From positions 992,001-1,056,000 of the forward strand of contig NZ_JACWMW010000002.1 in the NCBI RefSeq assembly GCF_014773275.1: 64,000 bases of DNA. The letters run 5' to 3'. Each line of letters opens with the position of its first letter. The first letter of the stretch is position 1. Below the pieces are notes generated by a model. The model was not told the DNA's origin. It did not search any database and saw nothing but the letters and a program-made list of their open reading frames with translations. Origin of the DNA: Mucilaginibacter rigui. GTDB lineage: Bacteria > Bacteroidota > Bacteroidia > Sphingobacteriales > Sphingobacteriaceae. A program made the translations under genes and the position numbers. This document shows positions 9,777 through 19,509 of the stretch, in pieces.

Positions 9777-11699
9777 ATGGGTTTAAATATATTAGTGGTC
9801 GAAGACCAATTTATCGAAGCAAACGACTTGGGTAATATTTTGCGGGAAGCCGGGCACACCGTCATCGGTACCGCGAAATCTGTCGACCAGGCCATGACTA
9901 TCCTGAAGAAATCGACGCCTGACATTGTCTTGCTTGATATTTATCTTAAAGGAACTTTGACTGGTATCGATCTCGCTAAAACTTTGGGTCAGGAGAATAT
10001 TCCATTTATCTATATCTCTGCCAACTCTAACGAATCTACATTGGATTTGGCGAAAGCAACGCATCCGCATGGTTTTTTGGTCAAACCCTATCGCGCCAAA
10101 GATATTATTGTTGCGCTGGATATTGCCAGCTATCGGCATCGTTACAGCCTGGAGCTGAATGCTAAGCATGCCAAAGAAATTATCGAACGTCTGGAGGCAA
10201 TTGAACTTGAAGGAAATGATATTTTAACAAAATTAACTGCTGTACTTCTCGCGGTTAAACCATTTATACCATTTGAATTAGTGCTGATTGATCTCGATAT
10301 TGACGATTTTGGTTTATCCCGTATTTTCGGATTTGAACGTAAGGGATACTACGAGTTATCTGCTCTTAATGGAGGAGACCTGCGCCAAAAGTTAGGACTA
10401 ACATTGACTGAAGTAAATAGTTTAAGAGCGGGGTATTCTGCACTTATACGGCCAGTTATCCGCAATAGCAAAGATTTCACCGGCTCGTCGGCGTCGTATA
10501 AGGCCATTCGAAAGCTTTTCGGCATACAATCAAGTTTGCAGTTTCCTTTACTAAGTAGCGGGGAACCTCACATGATGATTTCCTTTTATAATACGGAGAG
10601 CGATGGGTATAGTACGGACCATATTTCTTTGTTAAAGCCTGTGAGCGACCTGCTGCAAAAAATATTGGGCAGTGTAAAAAAACAATATAAAGGAACAACG
10701 GAGGGAGTATCACCTTATCGTTCTGCAGTCAGTCAAAAGGATAACCCTGCTTTTGATCACATTATCGGTAACAGCGTGAAACTTCTCGCAGCCCTTGAAC
10801 AGGTCAGGCAAGTTGCATCCTTCGATGCATCGGTACTAATACTTGGAGAAACCGGCGTTGGCAAGGAGGGTTTGGTAAAAGCAATTCATAAGCTTTCATC
10901 CCGCCACGGAAGGCCCCTGATAAGAATAAACTGCGCGGCTATTCCGGAAAGTCTGGTCGAATCCGAACTATTCGGGCATGAACGCGGGGCATTTACCGGT
11001 GCATTCGAACGGAGAATAGGGAAATTTGAACAAGCCCAGGGCGGGACGATTTTCCTCGACGAGATAGGCGAAATGCCACTCGAAGTGCAAACGAAGTTGT
11101 TAAGAGTAATTCAAGAAAAGGAGCTGGAAAGGGTCGGCGGGCGGACTACGATCAAAATTGATGTAAGAATAGTAGCCGCGACCAACAGAGATCTTTACAA
11201 AGATGTGGCTGCCGGAAAATTCAGAATTGATCTCTATTACAGAATCAATGTATTTCCTATAAACCTTGCACCACTTAGGGAACGCAGGGATGATATACCA
11301 TTGCTCGTAGAACATTTTTTAAAGAGGCATTCAACACATTCCGCAAATAAGAAGTCGATAAGTCACGGAGAAATGGAGAAATTAATCCAATACAGTTGGC
11401 CCGGAAATATACGAGAACTGGAAAATATCATTGAAAGGCACGCCCTGACAACCCAGTCAGATTTAATAACCTTTATAGATCTCCCTACAGACTCAGGTGC
11501 CGACTACATTGATCCGGACGCTGATAAATTCCAATCTATCGCTGATCTCGACAAGGCGCACATCATTGAAGCCCTACGGAAATGCAACGGCAAGGTATCA
11601 GGTAAAGGCGGCGCGGCTGAAATGCTTCAGTTGCCACCGACAACATTGGCCTCCAAGATGAAAAAGCTAGGGATTGTCTGGCAGTACCTGCTCGGTTAA
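9777..11699 (+). CDS. Sigma-54-dependent response regulator (REC-GAF-AAA-Fis)
   Basis: This 640-residue NtrC-like regulator opens with a CheY-like receiver domain: acidic pair E9/D10, phospho-acceptor D54 (VLLDIYLKG) and conserved K103 (VKPYRAKD). A GAF-like region follows at about residues 135-300. The AAA+ domain has Walker A (GETGVGKE), GAFTGA and IFLDEIGE. A Fis-type helix-turn-helix lies at the C-terminus ([13 protein letters not shown]). It should open RpoN promoters once phosphorylated. The two upstream histidine kinases are plausible donors. Its tail and AAA+ domain resemble the activator at 5325-8528. A sigma-54-like site lies just downstream, before the RND efflux operon, which makes that operon a likely target. 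Confidence 0.92.
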   Translation: MGLNILVVEDQFIEANDLGNILREAGHTVIGTAKSVDQAMTILKKSTPDIVLLDIYLKGTLTGIDLAKTLGQENIPFIYISANSNESTLDLAKATHPHGFLVKPYRAKDIIVALDIASYRHRYSLELNAKHAKEIIERLEAIELEGNDILTKLTAVLLAVKPFIPFELVLIDLDIDDFGLSRIFGFERKGYYELSALNGGDLRQKLGLTLTEVNSLRAGYSALIRPVIRNSKDFTGSSASYKAIRKLFGIQSSLQFPLLSSGEPHMMISFYNTESDGYSTDHISLLKPVSDLLQKILGSVKKQYKGTTEGVSPYRSAVSQKDNPAFDHIIGNSVKLLAALEQVRQVASFDASVLILGETGVGKEGLVKAIHKLSSRHGRPLIRINCAAIPESLVESELFGHERGAFTGAFERRIGKFEQAQGGTIFLDEIGEMPLEVQTKLLRVIQEKELERVGGRTTIKIDVRIVAATNRDLYKDVAAGKFRIDLYYRINVFPINLAPLRERRDDIPLLVEHFLKRHSTHSANKKSISHGEMEKLIQYSWPGNIRELENIIERHALTTQSDLITFIDLPTDSGADYIDPDADKFQSIADLDKAHIIEALRKCNGKVSGKGGAAEMLQLPPTTLASKMKKLGIVWQYLLG

Positions 11700-12063
11700 G
11701 CTTCACCATTTTCAATTAGTATTCTTTTATTCCGACGGCGGTTAGATATGAAAATATTTAAGCCTTTGGAATGTTACAGCTTTGTGTGAAAGCGGTATTG
11801 CATTTTATTTTCGCTGAAATTCGATATACCGTTTCTTGTTTTACGGCAATATTAAATAACTATCTATATAACAGGTAGATAGTTAATGGCATAAGTATAG
11901 CAATGATCTGCCGGGTACTATTAATTACCCGGTTAAACATGTCAATAAATCAGCTTAAGCTTCATGTAGGTTCATTTTTCTCCCGAACTTTTAACCCGCT
12001 CGGAAAACCATTTTCAAGCAGGCTGAACCGAGTTCAAATCCTTCACCTTAATTCTAACGTCTT
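11700..12063. other. Intergenic region before the RND operon
   Basis: There is no credible coding frame. The stretch contains a GG-N10-GC site at 11887-11902 and a short TATCTA...TAGATA repeat at about 11862-11881, just upstream, that could bind a regulator. The leader between the predicted start and the ATG is about 150 bases. Confidence 0.4.
11887..11902 (+). promoter_or_regulatory. Candidate sigma-54 promoter for the RND efflux operon
   Basis: TGGCATA, four bases, then TAGCA gives GG-N10-GC with the exact RpoN -24/-12 spacing. The -15/-14 bases are TA rather than TT. It lies 188 bases after the gene for a sigma-54 response regulator and before the membrane-fusion gene. Confidence 0.42.
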
Positions 12064-13197
12064 ATGAAAACAAACTTGCTGGCAATTTTTGCCCTGCTTC
12101 TAAGTGCTTGTGTGCAAAAGAAGCAACCACCCGTTACACTGCAAACTTTACCGGTCATGACAGTTAATACGGGTGACGCGACAACCTTCCAGGATTACCC
12201 TGCTGCAATTCAGGGATCGGATAATGTAGAGATCCGTCCTCAGGTGAGCGGAATTCTGGATAAAGTTTATATAGAAGAGGGTTCCTATGTAAAAGCCGGT
12301 ACACCTTTATTTAGGATAAATGACGCTCCGTTTAAGGAAAGGATCAATAGCGCACAGGCAAGTTATCGTGCTGCCGCAGGAGTAGTCGCGAATACGCAGC
12401 TTGAGATTGACAAACTTAGTCTACTGGTTGAAGGTAAAGTTATCTCGGATTTCCAATTGAAAACAGCGAAAGCAGCAAAGGAAACCGCTATTGGGAATTT
12501 GGAAGCGTCAAAAGCGGATATTGCTTCGGCAAAAATCAATTTGGGATACACGTTGATCAAGGCTCCGGTGAGCGGATATATAGGCCTGTTGCCTAGAAAG
12601 CGCGGAACTTTGGTTAATCCTGCGGATCCCTCAGCACTCACCGAACTATCAGACGTACGTCGCGTCCATGTATATTTTTCTCTTGGCGAGTTTGATTTCA
12701 TCAGATTTAAAAAACAATACGCGGGCAAAACATTGCAGGATAAACTCACCTCTTTGCCGCCTGTCGAACTAATACTCGCCGACGACAGCGCTTTCGCGTT
12801 GAAAGGCAAGGTAGACCTGATTGATGGCCAGTTTGATAAAAATACGGGTGCGATAACTTTTCGTGCAACGTTCCCCAACCCGGATGGTCTTCTCCGTTCC
12901 GGCAATACCGGCAAGATAAGATTGGGCCTTCAGTTTTCAGAGCAATTGCTGGTCCCACAATCGGCGACACTCGAGCTCCAAGATAAGACATTTGTTTTTA
13001 TTGTTGATGCCGCTAATAAGGTAAGTCGTCAGCCTATCATTGTTTCCGGAAAAAGCGGCATTAACTACCTCGTTTCTTCAGGACTCAAGTCGGGGGACAG
13101 GATCGTGTATAATGGTTTCGATCATTTGCAAGATGGAGAAAAAATAATTCCGCAGACAGTTAAGGAGCGCTCGACAAATCTCGCTGCTAATCATTAA
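12064..13197 (+). CDS. RND efflux periplasmic adaptor (lipoprotein)
   Basis: This 377-residue AcrA/MexA-type membrane-fusion protein joins the inner-membrane pump to the outer-membrane channel. The N-terminus is a lipoprotein signal with lipobox LLSAC (Cys about 16). The first half of a biotinyl-lipoyl hairpin (VSGILDKVYIEEGSYVKAG) precedes a coiled-coil hairpin at about residues 95-160, and the second half follows (IKAPVSGYIG). Beta-barrel and membrane-proximal domains complete the protein. It is the first gene of three: adaptor, pump and channel, with gaps of 11 and 1 bases. Such pumps export drugs, dyes or bile-like compounds; the substrate here is unknown. Confidence 0.95.
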   Translation: MKTNLLAIFALLLSACVQKKQPPVTLQTLPVMTVNTGDATTFQDYPAAIQGSDNVEIRPQVSGILDKVYIEEGSYVKAGTPLFRINDAPFKERINSAQASYRAAAGVVANTQLEIDKLSLLVEGKVISDFQLKTAKAAKETAIGNLEASKADIASAKINLGYTLIKAPVSGYIGLLPRKRGTLVNPADPSALTELSDVRRVHVYFSLGEFDFIRFKKQYAGKTLQDKLTSLPPVELILADDSAFALKGKVDLIDGQFDKNTGAITFRATFPNPDGLLRSGNTGKIRLGLQFSEQLLVPQSATLELQDKTFVFIVDAANKVSRQPIIVSGKSGINYLVSSGLKSGDRIVYNGFDHLQDGEKIIPQTVKERSTNLAANH

Positions 13198-13208
13198 ACC
13201 TCAAAGTC

Positions 13209-16200
13209 ATGTTAAAGAAATTTATAGAAAGGCCAGTTCTGGCCACGGTCATCTCTTCGCTTTTGGTTATACTCGGACTGATAGGGATGTTTAGTTTACC
13301 ACTTGAGCGCTTCCCTGATATTGCACCGCCTGCGGTCCAGGTTACTGCAAATTATCCTGGTGCAAATGCAGAAACGATTTTAAGGTCTGTCACTCCTTCT
13401 TTGGAAGAAGCCATCAACGGCGTTGATAATATGACCTATATGAGTTCAATCGCCAGTAATGATGGCTCGCTTGTCATTACGATCTACTTTAAGAAAGGAA
13501 CTGACCCCGACCAGGCAGCCGTAAATGTACAGAACCGGGTATCTCAGGCGACAAGCCAGTTGCCACCAGAAGTCGTACAGCGTGGCATTGTTACAGCAAA
13601 ACAAGAAAATAGCCTGATGATGGTACCTTCACTCTATAGTGATGATCCTGATAAATATGATCAAAAGTTTCTTGCCAACTACGCCAATATAAATATTATA
13701 CCGGAACTTAAAAGGATTCCGGGTATCGGGTCGGCCGTGATTGTCGGTGGTAATAAAGAATATTCGATGCGTATTTGGTTGAAACCAAAACAAATGGCAG
13801 CCTACCGGCTTGGGGTTCAGGAAGTGCTTGGCGCAATCAATGATCAAAACCTTGAGGCTGCACCGGGTAAGCTGGGTGAATCAAGTGGAGAGGCATTTGA
13901 GTACGTTTTAAAATATGATGGCAAGCTATATAAACCGGGTGACTACGAAAATTTCATCATTCGTGCGAACGCGGATGGGTCTGTCTTGCGATTGAAAGAT
14001 GTTGCCCGTATAGAGTTCGGTTCGTATACGTACAATAGTAAGAATACAATGACCTATCCGAATAGGCCTGCAATTACGATAGCCATCTCTCAGCTTTCAG
14101 GGTCAAACGCCAACGATATACAGATCCAGGCCAACAAATTACTGGCCGATGCTGCCAAAAAATACCCGAAGGGTGTTCATAATCTTTTGGTTTATAATAC
14201 GAAGCAGGCCCTTGATACGTCGATAGAACAGGTGGTTCACACCTTGATCGAAGCATTTATCCTGGTGTTTTTAGTTGTTTACCTCTTTTTACAGGACTTT
14301 AGATCTACTTTGATACCTGCTATTGCGGTACCAGTAGCAATTATCGGTACTTTTTTCTTTATGAACCTTTTCGGGTTCACCATAAATCTGCTTACGCTTT
14401 TTGCACTTGTTTTGGCCATTGGTATAGTGGTTGATGATGCCATCGTCGTCGTTGAAGCAGTTCACTCAAAAATGGAAAGGGAACATCTTGCCCCTGCGCC
14501 TGCAACACTTTCTGCAATGCATGAAATAACCGGAGCAATAATTTCCATAACCCTTATTATGTCAGCTGTGTTTCTTCCTGTTGGCTTGATAAAGGGGTCT
14601 ACGGGATTGTTTTACAGGCAATTTGCTTTTACGTTGGCAATTGCCATTGTAATTTCGGCGGTAAATGCGCTGACGCTTAGTCCGGCGCTTTGCGCATTGC
14701 TCCTTCGCGATGTTCACTCCGGCGAAAATGGTCAGTTGAAGCCTAAAAATATAAAAGAGCGCTTTTTTGTGTTCTTTAATTCAACCTTCAGTTTAATGGT
14801 CGCAAAATATGTAACCAGCCTGAAGTTTCTGGTTAGGATGAAATGGTTGTGTTTCGGTGCGCTAGGTCTCATTGTTTTCGCGACAACAGTCATGATCAAA
14901 AAAACTCAAACGGGATTTATTCCTACGGAGGACGTAGGTTTTCTTGCGATCGCCGTTACTATGCAACCGGGGGCGTCATTACAGCGTATGGAGCAATTGA
15001 GTAATGAAGCCCAAGTTGCTCTTCGGGCAATGCCACAAGTTAGTGCAGTTAATACCCTGACAGGTTTCAATTTCCTTACCTTTTCAAACAGTCCCTCCTC
15101 ATCGCAGATTTTTATTATATTAAAGCCAGTGAAGGATCGCGGTCCTGCTAATAGCATGCCACAGATAATTGCCGAGGCGCAGGCCAAAATGGCAACTGTA
15201 AAAGGGGTTGATTTTTTTGTATTTGAGGTTCCATCAATACCCGGGTATAGTAATGTTGACGGGCTGGATGTTGTGCTGCAGGATAGGACTGGCGATGCCG
15301 ACCTTAAAAAGTTCAGCGGCGTTGCGACTAATTTTATGGGGGCTTTGATGCAGCGTAAAGAGATTGCTGTAGCGTTCACAACCTATAAATCAAACTACCC
15401 GCAGTTCAGCCTGGTTATTGACAAAGCTAAGGCAAAGCAGTTAGGGGTTGGCATCAAAGATATCCTGTTGACGATGCAAACCTATTTCGGCAGTATCCAG
15501 GCGTCGGATTTTAATCGGTTTGGCAAATACTACCGTGTAGTTGCCCAGGCTGATGTTGCAGACAGAAGTGACCTATCCGCAATGAATGGCATATTCGTTA
15601 AGAATGATAGAGGGGATATGCTTCCTGTGAATACTCTTGTGCAACTAAAAAAGGTTTATGGCCCTGAAACGACTTCCCGCTACAATCTTTTTAATTCCAT
15701 AGCACTTACCGTAATCCCCAAGCCCGGTTTTAGTTCCGGAGATGCGATCAAGGCAGTTGATGAGGTGTCACAGACCGGATTGCCAGGCGGTTATACTCAC
15801 GTTTACTCCGGGCTTACACGGGAACAAATTGAATCGGGCGGTCAGTCAGTTATAATTTTCGGTCTGTGCCTTTTATTTGTTTATTTTCTTCTTTCCGCTC
15901 AATATGAGAGTTACATTTTACCATTTGCTGTCATCCTGTCGATTCCAAATGGCATCTTTGGCGTGTTCATTGCCATTGGCCTAACCGGTATCGAAAACAA
16001 TATTTACGTACAGGTGGCGCTTATCATGCTTATAGGCCTTCTCTCCAAAAATGCTATACTTATCGTGGAGTTTGCAGTGCAACGCAGACGTGCCGGCCAT
16101 TCGCTTATCAATTCGGCTATAGAGGCAGCGAGTCTTCGCATTCGTCCGATCATCATGACTTCCCTGGCATTTGTGGTGGGAATGATCCCGATGATGACCG

Positions 16201-16391
16201 CAACCGGACCTTCGGCTAACGGTAACCATTCGATCAGCATTGGAGCAGCGGGTGGAATGCTACTAGGGGTAGCGCTTGGACTTTCCTTTATTCCGGTATT
16301 CTTTGTAGTATTTCAGGGATTGCAGGAGTTTATTAGCGGCAAGCCCGTTATTGAAAAACCACAAACGCAAAAAGATTTAATACTTAATTAA
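13209..16391 (+). CDS. RND efflux pump, HAE1 family
   Basis: This 1060-residue AcrB/MexB-type proton-driven transporter has the usual two halves. Each half has one leading membrane segment, a large periplasmic domain and a bundle of further membrane segments. The first half begins LKKFIERPVLATVISSLLV. Segment 4 carries the proton-relay motif GIVVDDAIVVVE, with paired aspartates. The length is typical of the family. It lies between the adaptor and channel genes in an evident operon. HAE1 pumps take substrates from the periplasm or inner leaflet; nothing here identifies the substrate. Confidence 0.96.
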   Translation: MLKKFIERPVLATVISSLLVILGLIGMFSLPLERFPDIAPPAVQVTANYPGANAETILRSVTPSLEEAINGVDNMTYMSSIASNDGSLVITIYFKKGTDPDQAAVNVQNRVSQATSQLPPEVVQRGIVTAKQENSLMMVPSLYSDDPDKYDQKFLANYANINIIPELKRIPGIGSAVIVGGNKEYSMRIWLKPKQMAAYRLGVQEVLGAINDQNLEAAPGKLGESSGEAFEYVLKYDGKLYKPGDYENFIIRANADGSVLRLKDVARIEFGSYTYNSKNTMTYPNRPAITIAISQLSGSNANDIQIQANKLLADAAKKYPKGVHNLLVYNTKQALDTSIEQVVHTLIEAFILVFLVVYLFLQDFRSTLIPAIAVPVAIIGTFFFMNLFGFTINLLTLFALVLAIGIVVDDAIVVVEAVHSKMEREHLAPAPATLSAMHEITGAIISITLIMSAVFLPVGLIKGSTGLFYRQFAFTLAIAIVISAVNALTLSPALCALLLRDVHSGENGQLKPKNIKERFFVFFNSTFSLMVAKYVTSLKFLVRMKWLCFGALGLIVFATTVMIKKTQTGFIPTEDVGFLAIAVTMQPGASLQRMEQLSNEAQVALRAMPQVSAVNTLTGFNFLTFSNSPSSSQIFIILKPVKDRGPANSMPQIIAEAQAKMATVKGVDFFVFEVPSIPGYSNVDGLDVVLQDRTGDADLKKFSGVATNFMGALMQRKEIAVAFTTYKSNYPQFSLVIDKAKAKQLGVGIKDILLTMQTYFGSIQASDFNRFGKYYRVVAQADVADRSDLSAMNGIFVKNDRGDMLPVNTLVQLKKVYGPETTSRYNLFNSIALTVIPKPGFSSGDAIKAVDEVSQTGLPGGYTHVYSGLTREQIESGGQSVIIFGLCLLFVYFLLSAQYESYILPFAVILSIPNGIFGVFIAIGLTGIENNIYVQVALIMLIGLLSKNAILIVEFAVQRRRAGHSLINSAIEAASLRIRPIIMTSLAFVVGMIPMMTATGPSANGNHSISIGAAGGMLLGVALGLSFIPVFFVVFQGLQEFISGKPVIEKPQTQKDLILN

Positions 16392-16392
16392 G

Positions 16393-17814
16393 ATGAAAAC
16401 AATGAAATTTTATAAAGCTTCATTTATTATTGCTTTTTTGGCAAGCTCTTTCACGGCCTGCAAATTATCGAAGGATATTTCTGTCCCGAATGCGAATTTA
16501 CCCAAAACATATAGGGGCAGCCGGACGAACGATATGCCTTCTGTTGGCGGACTTCCATGGAAGGATTTTTTTGATGATGACGTTTTAAAAAGCCTTATTG
16601 CCGATGCGCTGCAACATAATAATAACCTTCAGATTGCGCTCAAAAATATTGATGCGGCGAGCCTGTCATTATGGCAAGCCAAATTCGGGAACAGTCCAAC
16701 TGTGAATCTGCAAGCATCTGCATTAAGCACCCGCCCATCTGACAATAGTTTAAATGGTTTGAGCTTGAACCAGGCGCTAAGCCGCCAACATATCGAGGAC
16801 TATACGTTATCGGCAACACTGAACTGGGAAGCGGACATTTGGGGAAAGGTTCGTGATCAGAAAGCCTTTGCATTGGCGGCATACCTTGGAACGCAGGAAG
16901 CGCGTAAACTTTTGCAAACCAAAATTGTAGCCGACTTGGCGAAGGGGTATTACAATCTACTGATGCTCAACGCGCAACTCGAAATCGCAAAAGCGAATGT
17001 CCTCTTAAACGACAGCACTCTGCGCATTATCAAATTGCAATTCAACTCCGGGCAGGTAACTTTACTGGCGGTTCAACAAGCAGAAGCTCAGAGGCTGGCC
17101 GCTGCGGGATTAATTCCGGGATTTGAACGTCAGATGGCCCTTCAGGAAAATGCGATCAGCATTTTAACAGGTAGCAATCCAGGAACAGTCATTCACGACA
17201 GGCAACTATCATCTGTTAGTATACCGGAGGTATTGTCCGCGGGACTACCGGATTCTTTGTTGGCATTCAGGCCTGATGTTCATATAGCAGAACTAAACCT
17301 GTCAAAAGCGAACGCTGAAGTTGGTATAGCAAAAGCGAACATGTATCCGTCTTTGACTATTAATGCACAGGGTGGTTTGGATGCTTTCAAAGCAAGCAAT
17401 TGGTTTAATATTCCAGCATCATTGTTCGGTTCTGTTGCCGGTAGCGTTTTACAGCCGGTTTTTCAGCAAAAGAAGCTAAAAACCCGCTATGAGATTGCTA
17501 AGATAAACCGGGAACAGACAGTAATACAATTTCGCCAGGTCGTGTTGATTGCGGTCGGTGAAGTTTCCGATGCTTACTTGGCGCTTGAAAAACTAAAAAC
17601 AGAGCAGGATTTGGCCCTTCAAAGGACAAATATGCTTATGGTTGCGACGCGAAATTCCAAATCGCTATTTAATAACGGAATGGCAACTTACCTGGAGGTA
17701 ATTACTGCTCAGGGATCGGTGCTGCAAAGTGAGCTGGAACTTGCGGGATTGAGAAAATCCAGGCTGGATGCGATGGTTGATTTATACAGAGCTGCGGGGG
17801 GAGGATGGAAATAA
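16393..17814 (+). CDS. Outer-membrane efflux channel (NodT/OprM type)
   Basis: This is a 473-residue TolC-family lipoprotein. The signal ends in a lipobox-like SFTAC (Cys about 23). Two repeated outer-membrane-efflux domains are visible, with alpha-helical hairpins rich in Ala, Gln and Asn. The typical motif FRPDV leads the second repeat (about residue 295). It should form the exit duct for the pump encoded one base upstream. The TetR gene that follows is convergent and ends 13 bases later. Confidence 0.94.
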   Translation: MKTMKFYKASFIIAFLASSFTACKLSKDISVPNANLPKTYRGSRTNDMPSVGGLPWKDFFDDDVLKSLIADALQHNNNLQIALKNIDAASLSLWQAKFGNSPTVNLQASALSTRPSDNSLNGLSLNQALSRQHIEDYTLSATLNWEADIWGKVRDQKAFALAAYLGTQEARKLLQTKIVADLAKGYYNLLMLNAQLEIAKANVLLNDSTLRIIKLQFNSGQVTLLAVQQAEAQRLAAAGLIPGFERQMALQENAISILTGSNPGTVIHDRQLSSVSIPEVLSAGLPDSLLAFRPDVHIAELNLSKANAEVGIAKANMYPSLTINAQGGLDAFKASNWFNIPASLFGSVAGSVLQPVFQQKKLKTRYEIAKINREQTVIQFRQVVLIAVGEVSDAYLALEKLKTEQDLALQRTNMLMVATRNSKSLFNNGMATYLEVITAQGSVLQSELELAGLRKSRLDAMVDLYRAAGGGWK

Positions 17815-17827
17815 GCCTTAAAGCAAC

Positions 17828-18421
17828 TTATCCTGGTAAAGAATAAGAATCCAGCTCAGCTTTTAAAGAATGGATGAGCTGTTGCATTGGCTTTGCGGAA
17901 TTAATCACGCGGCAGATTGCGTTTGCTCCCTCAATGGACATAAACATTTTCAAAGCGAATTCTTCCGGTTTTAAACAGTCCGAAAATTCGTTTTTTGCGA
18001 TGCCGTCATGGAGGATATCAGTAAATAGTTTAATTGCCGTTGTAATTAATTTTCTGACCTTTTTTTTAATAACCGGATTGGTGTCATCGCTTTCAGCGGA
18101 AAGATTGACTATTGGGCAGCCTCCGTCTATATAACTTAGAAGAGGATTTTTGTTATTATCCATAAAAGCGAAAATCTTTGCTTTCGCTGTCTTTTCTTTA
18201 TCCAATGCATTGTTCCGCCGCTCAGAAATTCTGGTCAGCATATAATCCACGCAGGCGTAGGAAAGATCTTCTTTACTTGCAAAATGTCCGTAAAGACAAC
18301 CTTTGGCGACTTTGGCGGCTTTTAAAACGTCATCAATGGAAGTTCCGGCGATACCTTTCTCATTGAAAATTACAGAAGCCTTTTCAATGATCGTTTGCCT
18401 TGTTTGTTCTGCTTTGCTCAT
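17828..18421 (-). CDS. TetR-family repressor
   Basis: This 197-residue regulator has a clear N-terminal TetR helix-turn-helix (about residues 8-55, with TSIDDVLKAAKVAKGCLYGHF) and a helical ligand-binding C-terminal half. The frame is open to a TTG at 18439, but I choose the ATG at 18421 (MSKAEQTRQT). The gene diverges from the SDR/MFS pair. Three near-identical ACTAAwTGGTCTr words lie in the divergent gap, one inside its own promoter. It therefore very likely represses itself and the rightward operon. These sites resemble those of the LmrA/YxaF branch of the family (TAGACC...GGTCTA). Control of the adjacent RND operon is not supported, because no copy was found before 12064. Confidence 0.93.
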   Translation of the reverse strand: MSKAEQTRQTIIEKASVIFNEKGIAGTSIDDVLKAAKVAKGCLYGHFASKEDLSYACVDYMLTRISERRNNALDKEKTAKAKIFAFMDNNKNPLLSYIDGGCPIVNLSAESDDTNPVIKKKVRKLITTAIKLFTDILHDGIAKNEFSDCLKPEEFALKMFMSIEGANAICRVINSAKPMQQLIHSLKAELDSYSLPG

Positions 18422-18436
18422 GTTGTAATTGTGGTA

Positions 18437-18468
18437 CAAAAATAAACTAATTGGTCTGTTTATACAAA
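18437..18468 (-). promoter_or_regulatory. Bacteroidota-type promoter of the TetR gene
   Basis: Read on the minus strand, a TTTG box (18465-18468) and TATTTTTG (TAnnTTTG, 18437-18444) are separated by 20 bases, an excellent match to the Bacteroidota consensus. The spacer contains the first operator copy, so bound repressor would block the promoter. Confidence 0.7.
18446..18458. promoter_or_regulatory. TetR operator copy 1
   Basis: ACTAATTGGTCTG. Its centre ACTAATTGGT is a near-perfect palindrome. It lies between the -33 and -7 boxes of the TetR promoter. Confidence 0.65.
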
Positions 18469-18571
18469 TTTAGCAGAGTCTGATTTGTGCAAATTCACTG
18501 ATTTAAAGTATAATAAGTGACAATTTTAAATATCCTTACAAATAAATGATAAAAATAAAATTTTTAAATAA

Positions 18572-18584
18572 ACTAAATGGTCTA
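18572..18584. promoter_or_regulatory. TetR operator copy 2
   Basis: ACTAAATGGTCTA. It overlaps the first bases of a TATTTTTG -7-like box (18583-18590) that would drive the SDR gene. The 13 bases are identical to copy 3. Confidence 0.68.
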
Positions 18585-18590
18585 TTTTTG
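18583..18590 (+). promoter_or_regulatory. Candidate -7 box of the SDR/MFS operon
   Basis: TATTTTTG fits TAnnTTTG, but no TTTG box is found at the right distance upstream. The overlap with operator copy 2 supports repression at this point. Confidence 0.45.
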
Positions 18591-18668
18591 CCTCGATCAT
18601 TAGGTTGGCGTTTCGGCATTTCAACTCGTGTAAGCGTTGCTGAAAGTCAGATCCGGATAAGAAAAAAG

Positions 18669-18681
18669 ACTAAATGGTCTA
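18669..18681. promoter_or_regulatory. TetR operator copy 3
   Basis: ACTAAATGGTCTA, extended to AGAC-N6-GTCT, 33 bases before the SDR start codon. It is identical to copy 2 and about 97 bases from it. Confidence 0.68.
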
Positions 18682-18713
18682 ATTCATTCATTAAGTACAA
18701 ATAAAACACCATC

Positions 18714-19454
18714 ATGAAAAATCAAAAAGTAGCCCTTATCACAGGGGCCAATCGTGGGATCGGTTTTGAGACCGCCAAACAATTAGGACAAAAAGGTATC
18801 GCTGTAATTATTGGTGCAAGGTCCAAAACCGCTGCAGATGAAGCAGCAGCAAAATTGATCGGCCAGGGTATTTCGGCATTCGGTCTAAAGCTGGACGTTA
18901 CAAACGCTGAAGACAGAAAAGCTGCTGCCACGTATATCAATGATAATTTTGGAAGTCTGGATATATTAATTAATAACGCGGGGGTAGCGCCAAAAGAAAG
19001 TCTTTTTGTTCCCAAGTCATCCGAAACCGCTCCCGAGGAGTTTGGGTACATCTTTGAAACAAACCTTTTCTCAATCGTTTACCTGACAAACGAATTATTG
19101 CCTTTAATCAGGAAGAGCAATGCGGGGCGTATTGTAAATCTTTCCAGCATATTGGGATCATTGACTATCCATTCTCAACCGGAAAGTCCAATCGCAGCAT
19201 ATCGGGTCTTATCTTACAATGCTTCTAAAGCCGCTTTAAATATGTTCACTATACAGTTAGCGGACGAATTGAAAGAAAGTGGAATTAAAGTTAACTCTGC
19301 ACATCCGGGCTGGGTACAAACGGATCTTGGCGGCAACGAACAGGCCCCTATGGGAATTGAGGACGGCGCAAAGACAAGTGTAGAACTTGCTTTACTTGGC
19401 GAAGAGGGCCCTACAGGAAAATTCATCCACATGGGCGAAGAACTTCCATGGTAA
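18714..19454 (+). CDS. Short-chain dehydrogenase/reductase
   Basis: This 246-residue classical SDR reduces or oxidises a carbonyl/alcohol with NAD(P)H. It has the dinucleotide motif TGANRGIG (residues about 10-17), NNAG (about 89), the catalytic serine region (NLSSILGS) and the YxxxK pair (YNASKAA). It resembles plant-type carbonyl reductases acting on small quinones or ketones. It is the first rightward gene after the TetR operators. A strong terminator follows directly, so the downstream MFS gene receives only read-through or has its own promoter. Confidence 0.93.
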   Translation: MKNQKVALITGANRGIGFETAKQLGQKGIAVIIGARSKTAADEAAAKLIGQGISAFGLKLDVTNAEDRKAAATYINDNFGSLDILINNAGVAPKESLFVPKSSETAPEEFGYIFETNLFSIVYLTNELLPLIRKSNAGRIVNLSSILGSLTIHSQPESPIAAYRVLSYNASKAALNMFTIQLADELKESGIKVNSAHPGWVQTDLGGNEQAPMGIEDGAKTSVELALLGEEGPTGKFIHMGEELPW

Positions 19455-19462
19455 ATATTATA

Positions 19463-19489
19463 AAACCCGCGGCACTGTGCCGCGGGTTT
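19463..19489 (+). terminator. Terminator after the SDR gene
   Basis: AAACCCGCGGCAC and its exact complement face each other across a single T; a loop of three is more likely. T-rich sequence follows. It starts eight bases after the stop codon. Confidence 0.85.
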
Positions 19490-19509
19490 GTTGTTTTAAA
19501 GTGATGATA

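Noticed and set aside
12064..17814. RND operon under control of the adjacent TetR
   Set aside because: No copy of the ACTAAwTGGTCTr operator was found before 12064; the repressor more likely controls the SDR side.
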